Below, piece after piece: positions 1 through 4,370 of a DNA stretch of 5,586 bases (positions are counted from its first letter, which is position 1; each line of letters opens with the position of its first letter). The position numbers and the translations under genes were made by a program. The notes under the pieces were generated by a model. That model saw nothing but the letters and a program-made list of their open reading frames with translations. It was not told where the DNA came from and ran no database searches. Source of the stretch: Casimicrobiaceae bacterium (GTDB lineage: Bacteria > Pseudomonadota > Gammaproteobacteria > Burkholderiales > Casimicrobiaceae); assembly GCA_955652025.1 (NCBI GenBank), contig CATPAO010000346.1:1-5586 (forward strand), read 5' to 3'.

Positions 1-226
1 CGTCGGCGCCGATCGCGACGACCGTGCCGGAGATTTGCGGCGTGATCTGCACGACGTTGCCGCTGACGTACGCGTCGTCCGTCGATTGGAAATAGCGGAG
101 CGCCAGCGCCCAATAGGCGCCGTAGGCGATACCGATCGCCGCGAATGCCGCGATGGCAAGCGCGAGCCAGCGCGTACGGTTATTTTGCAGCGCCGATGTG
201 GCGCTAGATTTGATGTCGTTGCTCAT
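1..226 (-). CDS. emrA: EmrA/HlyD-type efflux membrane fusion protein, N-terminal part (runs off left edge)
   Basis: This is the periplasmic adaptor of a tripartite efflux pump. It is anchored in the inner membrane and bridges the pump to the outer-membrane channel. Only the first 75 residues are in the window. Seen: a short polar N-terminus, one membrane span at about residues 20-40 (starting RWLALAIAAFAA), then the family hallmark TDDAYVSGN at 49-57. That is followed by VVQITPQISGTVVAI, the first strands of the biotinyl-lipoyl-like domain. The ATG at 226-224 is preceded by AAGGA (plus-strand 235-239), 8 bases away, which fixes the start. The EmrA branch (partner of an MFS EmrB pump) fits better than RND-type adaptors, because it has an uncleaved anchor and the TDDAYV motif rather than a lipobox. 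It is the last visible gene of the operon; the pump gene is expected beyond base 1. The exact paralogue and substrates cannot be told. Confidence 0.9.
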   Translation of the reverse strand, partial: MSNDIKSSATSALQNNRTRWLALAIAAFAAIGIAYGAYWALALRYFQSTDDAYVSGNVVQITPQISGTVVAIGAD

Positions 227-234
227 GGTGATGT

Positions 235-239
235 TCCTT
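235..239 (-). promoter_or_regulatory. Ribosome binding site of the emrA-like gene
   Basis: AAGGA on the minus strand lies 8 bases before the ATG at 226-224. It supports the start chosen for the membrane fusion protein and shows that this gene has its own initiation site after the 69-base gap behind the preceding small gene. Confidence 0.6.
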
Positions 240-295
240 GCTGATTCGCGGGTGGTAGATAAAGCGCTGCACGCGCGCTCGGTGGTCCAGCGCTC

Positions 296-520
296 TCAGT
301 TGTCGAGCGATATCCCGTCGAGCGCGTGGGCGACGCCCACCGCCACCGCGCACTCGAGCGGCGGCGTCGGCGCGTCCTGTAGCTGCCACCGTTCGCCGTA
401 GGCCATCAAAGCCACGACCAACGCTGCGGCGGCGATGCCGAGCGCACGCCCGCGCAAGCGCCGCCCTCTCGTCGTCACGACGGCCCTTTTGTGCATCATC
501 GAATTCGGAAGACTTGCCAC
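296..520 (-). CDS. Small single-span membrane protein in the efflux operon (74 aa, GTG start)
   Basis: I do not recognise a family. The frame reads VASLPNSMMHKRAVV, then a strongly basic stretch (RGRRLRGR, residues 18-25), then one hydrophobic span at about 27-41 (ALGIAAAALVVALMAYG). A 33-residue tail with a single Cys57 follows. The positive-inside rule puts the N-terminus in the cytoplasm and the tail in the periplasm. I chose the GTG at 520-518 because AAAGGA (plus-strand 528-533) lies 7 bases before it. ATG codons 8 and 9 are alternatives but have no clear Shine-Dalgarno. Codon third positions are mostly G or C, as in neighbouring genes. It lies between the outer-membrane lipoprotein and the emrA-like gene, so a role beside the pump is inferred from position only. 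A spurious open frame in GC-rich DNA remains possible. Confidence 0.5.
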   Translation of the reverse strand: MASLPNSMMHKRAVVTTRGRRLRGRALGIAAAALVVALMAYGERWQLQDAPTPPLECAVAVGVAHALDGISLDN

Positions 521-527
521 TTGTGAT

Positions 528-533
528 TCCTTT
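528..533 (-). promoter_or_regulatory. Ribosome binding site that selects a GTG start
   Basis: AAAGGA on the minus strand is 7 bases before the GTG at 520-518. It is the best Shine-Dalgarno in this stretch and argues for a GTG start. The upstream GTG at 553-551 in the same frame and the downstream ATG pair near 499 lack such a site. Confidence 0.5.
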
Positions 534-550
534 CGTTCGCCAATCATGAG

Positions 551-630
551 CACCGCCGGGCGACCCCAAGGTGCGAAGTGCTCCCCCTCCGGAGGCAGCG
601 CAGCGGCGTTAGCCGCAAGCGTGGGGGGCC
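551..630. repeat. Palindromic extragenic repeat between two efflux-operon genes
   Basis: The 80 bases hold a perfect 10-base palindrome CCTCCGGAGG (586-595) and a hairpin GCGGC-GTTA-GCCGC (603-616). They are bounded by a C run (583-587) on one side and a G run (622-628) on the other, which could pair over the hairpin. The outer part reads GCCGGGCGACCCCAAG on the plus strand. This arrangement (GGGC-GCCCCAAG box, CCCC-GGGG palindrome, GCGG hairpin, run of G) resembles the extragenic repeats found just after stop codons in many Burkholderiales. That match is from memory, not from a search. It begins 4 bases after the TAA (637-635) of the lipoprotein gene, inside the operon. It may act as an mRNA-stabilising or attenuating stem, or simply be a dispersed repeat. 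Confidence 0.6.
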
Positions 631-634
631 ATTG

Positions 635-2092
635 TTAATGCGGGCCTGCGGCCGCGATTGAGGGCTTGGGCTCCTCGTACCCGCCGCCGAGCGCGCGAAT
701 CAGGCTGATCGACAACGCGATCTCGCGTGAGCGCAGGTCCGCGTCGAGGCTCTGTTGCACGAGCAGCGGCTGCTCGACCGACAGCACCTGCAAGTAATTG
801 CCGATGCCCTCGCGGTAGCGCAAAAGAGCGAGGTCGTACGCTTCCTGCGCCGTCGCGAGCGCCTGCGCCTGCTGCCGGCGTTGTTCGCTCAGGCTCTTGA
901 ACGATGCGAGCTGATCGACGACGTCGCGCAATGCGTCGGCCACCGTCTGGTTGTACTGCTCGGCCGCGATGTCGTAATCGGCGTTCTTGCCGGCCAGGTT
1001 GCCGCGCAAACGCCCGGCATCGAATATCGGCAGGCTGATCGCAGGCCCGACACCCATCATCCGCGAGGCCGCCGTCAGGAATCCCGCTGACCCGAGGCTT
1101 TGCAATCCGACGAACGCGATCAGATTGACGTTGGGGTAGAACTCCGCCTTCGCCACCGCGATGTCCTTCTGCGCCGCTTCCACGCGCGCGCGCGCGGCGA
1201 TCAGATCGGGCCGACGGCCGAGGAGCTCCGCCGGGACGTTCGCGGGGAGCGCCACGACAGCGAGCGCGTGAGCGTCGGGTCGGGCGATGGTCAATCCGCG
1301 GTCGGGTCCTTGGCCGAGCAGCGCCGCCAACTGGTTGCGCGTCAACGTGATCGTTTCCTGCAGCTGCTCGATCTGCTCGCGTGCGGCGGGCAGCGCCGAC
1401 TCGGCCTGCTTCAACTCCAATCGGGAGTCGATCCCCGCGGCGTTGCGATCGCGCGTCAATGCATACGTCCGTTCACGTTCCGCGAGCGTTTGCTGTGCGA
1501 CGTCGAGCTGCAAGTACGCGCGCTGCAGTTGCACGTACGCTTGCGCGATAGAAGTCGACAACGCGAGCCGCGCCGCAGATGCATCGACTGCGGCTGCCTT
1601 CGCATTTCCAAGCGCGCTCTCGTAGACGGAACGGTTCTTTCCCCAGAAGTCGAGCTCCCAGCCGAGCGTCGCCTGGAGCTGGTTCTGCGTGGCCCAGGTT
1701 CCCCCGAAAGGCGGAGGAGTGAGGCCGTGTTCGGGGAATCGTTCGCGCGTCACCTCGAGATCGGCGTTCACCTGCGGATACAGCGCCGACTTCGAGACGT
1801 CCGCGACCGCGAGCGCCTTGCGTGCGCGCGCCGCCGCCGCTTTGAGCGTCGGACTGCCGGCCAGCGCTTCGTCCATCAATTGATCGAGCTGCGAGTCGCC
1901 CAACGTCGTCCACCAATCGTCGCGGGGCCATGCCGCCGGCGACACATTCGCCGCCGCCAGAGATCGCGTCGCGGCGAGTTGATTGGCGTCGGTGATCGTG
2001 GCTTGGGTCGACAGGCCGCGCGTACTCGCGCATCCCGCTACGATCAGCGAAAGGATGATCGCGCCGGCGATCGATCGCATTGACGTGGACAT
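635..2092 (-). CDS. Outer-membrane efflux lipoprotein, NodT/OprM family (485 aa)
   Basis: This is the outer-membrane channel subunit of a tripartite efflux system; it trimerises into a barrel plus a periplasmic alpha-helical tunnel. Seen: a lipoprotein signal at residues 1-21 (hydrophobic AIILSLIVAG, then Cys21, lipobox VAGC). Next is WPRDDWWTTLGDSQLD (55-70), the usual start of the mature family core. Two outer-membrane efflux repeats follow, roughly 66-260 and 285-468. Family-like blocks are WELDFWGKNRS (145-155), LLGRRPDLIAAR (290-301), AKAEFYPNVNL (314-324), PIFDAGRLRG (355-364), LLRYREGIGNYLQVL (423-437) and the closing ALGGGY (467-472). Length is normal for the family. The ATG at 2092 lies 1 base after the stop of the 50-residue gene, with AGGAG 7 bases ahead, so the two genes are very likely translationally coupled. 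Met5 is a weaker alternative start. The acyl-chain site and partner pump are inferred from family knowledge. Confidence 0.95.
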   Translation of the reverse strand: MSTSMRSIAGAIILSLIVAGCASTRGLSTQATITDANQLAATRSLAAANVSPAAWPRDDWWTTLGDSQLDQLMDEALAGSPTLKAAAARARKALAVADVSKSALYPQVNADLEVTRERFPEHGLTPPPFGGTWATQNQLQATLGWELDFWGKNRSVYESALGNAKAAAVDASAARLALSTSIAQAYVQLQRAYLQLDVAQQTLAERERTYALTRDRNAAGIDSRLELKQAESALPAAREQIEQLQETITLTRNQLAALLGQGPDRGLTIARPDAHALAVVALPANVPAELLGRRPDLIAARARVEAAQKDIAVAKAEFYPNVNLIAFVGLQSLGSAGFLTAASRMMGVGPAISLPIFDAGRLRGNLAGKNADYDIAAEQYNQTVADALRDVVDQLASFKSLSEQRRQQAQALATAQEAYDLALLRYREGIGNYLQVLSVEQPLLVQQSLDADLRSREIALSISLIRALGGGYEEPKPSIAAAGPH

Positions 2093-2093
2093 G

Positions 2094-2246
2094 TCAGATC
2101 TCCTGCGTCTTGTGCGCGTCCTGACTCTTGCGATAAATCCAGAGGAGAACCGCGATCAGCGAACCGCCCGGCAGCACCAGCTCTATCGCTGCATAGGGAC
2201 CAAACTCGCGCACGCGTCCGATTACCCATTCAATTGACGTCTTCAT
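2094..2246 (-). CDS. 50-residue single-span membrane protein, first gene of the efflux operon
   Basis: This frame is short but looks real. It starts with ATG at 2246-2244, has GGAA about 7 bases ahead, and ends with TGA at 2096-2094. The protein begins MKTSIEWVIGRVREFGPY (a possible amphipathic helix). It then has AAIELVLPGGSLIAVLLWIY as one membrane span at about residues 19-38, and ends in a short charged tail (RKSQDAHKTQEI). Its own last codons contain the AGGAG that serves the lipoprotein gene 1 base downstream, so it doubles as a leader for that gene. It directly follows a promoter with an operator-like site. The FGPYAAIELVLPGG wording seems familiar to me from small unnamed Burkholderiales proteins near efflux genes, but I cannot confirm this. 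It is not AaeX-like (DUF1656), which is longer with two spans. Function unknown; an accessory role at the pump is inferred from context. Confidence 0.75.
   Translation of the reverse strand: MKTSIEWVIGRVREFGPYAAIELVLPGGSLIAVLLWIYRKSQDAHKTQEI
2100..2104 (-). promoter_or_regulatory. Ribosome binding site of the lipoprotein gene, inside the upstream small gene
   Basis: AGGAG on the minus strand sits 7 bases before the lipoprotein ATG (2092-2090) and within the last codons of the 50-residue gene. Together with the 1-base gap between TGA and ATG, this supports translational coupling of the two genes. Confidence 0.75.
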
Positions 2247-2269
2247 TGCTTATTCCGTTCCGTTCGTGC

Positions 2270-2298
2270 GTTATAGCTGCCGCGGCTGTCAATGCCTA
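2270..2298 (-). promoter_or_regulatory. Probable sigma-70 promoter of the efflux operon
   Basis: On the minus strand a TATAAC -10 (plus-strand 2270-2275) is preceded, after 17 bases, by TAGGCA (2293-2298, 4 of 6 to the -35 consensus). Transcription would start near 2263, giving a leader of about 17 bases before the small gene. The weak -35 overlaps the operator-like site, as expected for a repressible promoter. A TTGACA lies at 2287-2292 but only 11 bases from the -10, so it cannot pair with it. Confidence 0.5.
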
Positions 2299-2307
2299 GG
2301 CAACAAT
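2288..2307. promoter_or_regulatory. Operator-like dyad A, upstream of the efflux genes
   Basis: The core TGCCTAGGCA (2293-2302) is a perfect 10-base palindrome. The 16 bases TGCCTAGGCAACAATT (2293-2308) match 14 of 16 with TGCCTAAGCAGCAATT upstream of marR, in the same orientation. Placement over the proposed -35 of the efflux promoter and the size of the dyad fit a MarR-family dimer site. That the local MarR protein binds here is inference. Confidence 0.65.
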
Positions 2308-2320
2308 TAGGGCCAAAAAA

Positions 2321-2764
2321 TCAGGCGTTTGCCAGCATCCGTTCCAGCAAAGCCTCCAACTCGCGCGCCTCGCCCTTCGTGAAGCCGCGCAGAAAACGAT
2401 TGAGGACGGTCACGTAGCTCGCGGCCAGCTTCGGATAGACCGCTTTGCCCTCGGCGGTCAATTCGAGAATGACTTTCCGCCGGTCTTTCGGGCAGCGGAC
2501 GCGGCGCACGAGCCCCTTGCGCTCGAGACGGTCGAGCATTCGCGTCATCGCGCCCGGGTCGTACGAAACGCCCTTGCACAACTGCGATGCCGATTCCACC
2601 TCGCCGCTCGCGAGATTGACCAGAATCACGAATTGCGCAGCCGTGATGTCGAACGGCGCAAGCTCCCGCTCCAGCGCCTCGTGCATTGCCAGCTTCACGC
2701 GAGAGAACAAGCGACCGATCCCGGTGCCGGGGACAAACGTTTTCGGATCGTAGATATGGGCCAC
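2321..2764 (-). CDS. MarR-family transcriptional repressor of the efflux operon (147 aa, GTG start)
   Basis: This is a winged helix-turn-helix dimer that, in this family, represses efflux or stress genes until a small phenolic or drug ligand releases it. Seen: N-terminal dimerisation helix (14-37, GIGRLFSRVKLAMHEALERELAPF), ITAAQFVILVNLASG (40-54), first HTH helix SASQLCKGVSY (58-68), recognition helix DPGAMTRMLDRLERKGLV (69-86). The wing is RVRCPKDRRKVILELTAEG (88-106) with the family's D-R-R pattern, and a C-terminal dimer helix follows (129-144). The length is typical. The start is GTG at 2764-2762: upstream in this frame there is no ATG before a TAA at 2800-2798, and the ribosome site is weak, so the GTG call is by exclusion. 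It lies just upstream of the efflux genes, with paired operator-like dyads before both. Self-repression is therefore likely. Two Cys residues (63, 91) could be redox-sensitive, but nothing shows it. Confidence 0.93.
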   Translation of the reverse strand: MAHIYDPKTFVPGTGIGRLFSRVKLAMHEALERELAPFDITAAQFVILVNLASGEVESASQLCKGVSYDPGAMTRMLDRLERKGLVRRVRCPKDRRKVILELTAEGKAVYPKLAASYVTVLNRFLRGFTKGEARELEALLERMLANA

Positions 2765-2796
2765 GTCTCGTGCTCGAGGGCAATTGCATTGAGCGG

Positions 2797-2825
2797 ATTA
2801 TGGTTGCCTAAGCAGCAATTGTCAA
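2797..2825 (-). promoter_or_regulatory. Strong sigma-70 promoter of marR
   Basis: On the minus strand TTGACA (plus-strand 2820-2825, perfect -35) is followed after exactly 17 bases by CATAAT (2797-2802, 5 of 6 to the -10 consensus). The start of transcription would be near 2790, leaving a leader of about 25 bases before the GTG. The whole spacer is occupied by the operator-like dyad, so bound repressor would block polymerase. Confidence 0.8.
2800..2819. promoter_or_regulatory. Operator-like dyad B, in the marR promoter spacer
   Basis: A 20-base imperfect dyad (7 of 10 base pairs symmetric) with the halves ATGGTTGCCT and AAGCAGCAAT. Its 16-base core (2805-2820) repeats the site upstream of the efflux operon with 2 mismatches. 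It covers the spacer between the -35 and -10 of the marR promoter, which suggests autorepression. A further GCAATTGC palindrome (2780-2787) lies just downstream of the expected transcription start and repeats the GCAATTG at 2815-2821; whether it matters is unknown. Confidence 0.65.
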
Positions 2826-2861
2826 GGCTTTGTTTGTCCTGGCAGCTAGATCGCTGATTTC

Positions 2862-3563
2862 GTGGGCGATTCTGCCGTTTACGATCCAGTCCATTTCGAA
2901 GGCGGTCGTCTATGCGACGGCGCTAGCCGACCGCGGGCGCGCCGCCGTACTGGCGAAGGTCGGCGTCGAGCCGAGCGGCGAAGCGTTCAATTCGATCAGC
3001 CTTCATCCCCAAAAACCGGTGCACCACTCAATCCGATGATCAATGCCGGTGCCATCGCGATGACCGGATTCGTCAACGGCGACACGGCGGCCTGGAGAAC
3101 TACTTTCGGCAATGCGCGATCCGCATCACCTGCAGCGACCTGGCACGCGTCGCCGTCACGCGTCCGGGGCGCGCTGTTCGAGCAGGCGTTGATGCCCGCG
3201 GTCGATTTTGCCGCCGGCGCGACGGTGATCTCCGTCGGCCAGGAGCGCGACGACCGCGTCTTCTTCATCGAGGACGGCGAGGTCAGCGTCGTCTTGGGGT
3301 TATCCGACGACTCGCATCAGCGCATTGCCACGCTGTGCGGTGGAATGACATTCGGCGAGATGGCGACGCTCGGCATGCCGGCGCGCAGCGCATCGGTTCA
3401 TGCCGACACAGCCGTCCGCTGCCGGACGTCGAAGGCCGAAGCGCTGGACCAGCTCGCGATCGAGCATCCGGAAATCAAGATCGCTGTTCTCAAGAACCTG
3501 TCGCTCGATCTCGCGCAAAAGTTGCGGCAGGCGAACCTGCTGATCGGTGCGTTGGCAGCGTAG
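2862..3563 (+). pseudogene. glsA: Decayed glutaminase A with C-terminal cyclic-nucleotide-binding domain
   Basis: The intact enzyme would hydrolyse glutamine to glutamate and ammonia. Glutaminase pieces occur in order but in three frames. VGDSAV is at 2862-2879. [17 protein letters not shown]...[12 protein letters not shown] is at 2875-3003 in the next frame and keeps the catalytic S-x-x-K of [25 protein letters not shown] and VNGDT are at 3012-3086. LENYFRQCAIRITCSDLARV is at 3092-3151 in the third frame. The cNMP-binding domain runs from about 3168 to the TAG at 3561-3563. Missing, compared with my memory of the family: about 60 N-terminal residues, about 70 residues between VNGDT and LENYF, and the rest of the catalytic domain plus the linker (some 200 or more residues) before the cNMP domain. 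An A5 run (3011-3015) sits at one frameshift. There is no start codon or promoter in place; the marR promoter occupies the 5' side. Calling 2862-3563 one 233-residue protein would be misleading. Confidence 0.85.
3192..3563 (+). other. Still-open cNMP-binding domain remnant of the glutaminase pseudogene
   Basis: This stretch stays in one frame (123 residues from the ATG at 3192) and is well preserved: FAAGATVISVGQERDDRVFFI, then EDGEVSVVLGL. The phosphate-binding cassette looks intact, with FGE in GGMTFGEMATLG and Arg in ARSASVHADT. A C-terminal helix follows (HPEIKIAVLKNLSLDLAQKL). In the parent protein it would be the regulatory Crp-like fold. GCAGG lies 5 bases before the ATG, a weak ribosome site that may be chance. 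Most likely it is a remnant that has not yet picked up stops rather than a separate gene; a stand-alone small cNMP protein is possible but unsupported. Confidence 0.5.
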
Positions 3564-3565
3564 CG

Positions 3566-4354
3566 TTACGGCGCGAGCAGAAAGTCCGCCAACTCGGCGA
3601 AGCCCATCCCCGCTTCGCCGCGTGTGACGTACGCCGGCGGCGTTTCGATGCGGTCGAGAAACGCCCGCACGTTCGCCACGCCGACCGCGTAAGGGAAAAA
3701 CGCAAACATCGGAGCGTCGTTCGGTGAATCGCCGGCGAACACGCATCGTCCGCGCTCGCGATCGAGATCGGCGCCATGCGTTTCTCGGAGCAGCGTGCGG
3801 GTCATCGCGAGCTTGTCGTAGGCGCCGAGCCAGCCGTTGACGTGGATCGAGCTCACTTTCGCAGTGAGCCCGCGCGCCTGCATCAGTTGAACGATACGAT
3901 CGACGTCCGCGCGCGCGAGCGGCGGCACGTCTTCGCAATAGTCGATCGCGAGGTCGCATTCGCGATACGGCTGATCAGACGCGACCATTGCGCCCTGAAC
4001 CTCACGCACGATCTCGGCGCCGATGACGGCGAGCTTGGCACGGCACACGACACGCTCCTCCTCGGTCACGGCGAAGCGCCGGACGAGCTTGCGTGTCTTC
4101 GGGTCGTAGCGCATGTAGAACGCGCCGTTTTCGCCAACGACGGCGTCGACCGGCCACATGCGCGCGATGTGGTCGCACCAGCCTGCCGGACGCCCGGTGA
4201 CGGGAATGACGACCTTGCCGGCGCCGGTCAGCCGTTCGAGCGCCTGGTAGGCCGGGCTGATGATCTTGCCGCGCGTCGACAGCGTATCGTCGATGTCGGT
4301 GAAGACGAAGCGGATTCCGCGCCGCGCGGCGTCCGGCATCGCCGCGAGCGGCAT
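3566..4354 (-). CDS. HAD-IIB family (Cof-like) phosphatase (262 aa from the ATG)
   Basis: This is a cytosolic HAD-superfamily hydrolase, probably acting on a small phosphorylated metabolite or sugar phosphate; the substrate is unknown. Numbered from the ATG, all four HAD motifs are seen. Motif I is FTDIDDT (18-24; Asp20 nucleophile, Asp22 acid/base). Motif II is Thr53 in PVTGRPAGW. Motif III is Lys181 in YDKLA. Motif IV is GDSPND (208-213, metal-binding acids). The C2-type cap lies between II and III, about 80-170, and contains VGENGAFY and the CDLAIDYCED block. The start is uncertain. ATG at 4354 lies 16 bases after the glpD stop but has only a weak ribosome site. A TTG at 4378-4376 in the same frame overlaps the end of glpD and would add 8 residues. 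Either way it is probably co-transcribed with glpD. The TAA (3568-3566) is 2 bases from the stop of the convergent pseudogene, leaving no room for a terminator. Confidence 0.88.
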   Translation of the reverse strand: MPLAAMPDAARRGIRFVFTDIDDTLSTRGKIISPAYQALERLTGAGKVVIPVTGRPAGWCDHIARMWPVDAVVGENGAFYMRYDPKTRKLVRRFAVTEEERVVCRAKLAVIGAEIVREVQGAMVASDQPYRECDLAIDYCEDVPPLARADVDRIVQLMQARGLTAKVSSIHVNGWLGAYDKLAMTRTLLRETHGADLDRERGRCVFAGDSPNDAPMFAFFPYAVGVANVRAFLDRIETPPAYVTRGEAGMGFAELADFLLAP

Positions 4355-4370
4355 ACACGCTTGGGTCGGC

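Noticed and set aside
263..294. Two AGCGCT palindromes (263-268 and 289-294) in the gap before the emrA-like gene
   Set aside because: They are six-base GC-rich palindromes that occur often by chance here. No promoter or conserved arrangement supports a site.
204..569. A 121-codon minus-strand open frame overlapping the start of the emrA-like gene
   Set aside because: It is an Arg/Ala-rich translation without motifs, in conflict with the well-supported emrA start and its ribosome site, and with the 74-residue frame.
1100..2083. A 327-codon open frame on the plus strand
   Set aside because: It lies fully antisense to the outer-membrane lipoprotein gene, is extremely rich in Arg, and has no recognisable motif. 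It is a GC-driven shadow frame.
2287..2292. TTGACA (minus strand) as the -35 of the efflux promoter
   Set aside because: It is only 11 bases from the TATAAC -10, too close for sigma-70. No -10 is seen at 16-18 bases from it. TAGGCA at 17 bases is weaker in sequence but correctly spaced.
2315..2332. T-run just after the marR stop as an intrinsic terminator
   Set aside because: Only a 3-bp stem (GGC-AAAC-GCC) precedes the six T residues on the minus strand, too weak to call a terminator.
2307..2789. A 160-codon minus-strand open frame in another phase over marR
   Set aside because: It is a shadow of the MarR coding sequence, which has a complete winged-helix pattern in its own frame.
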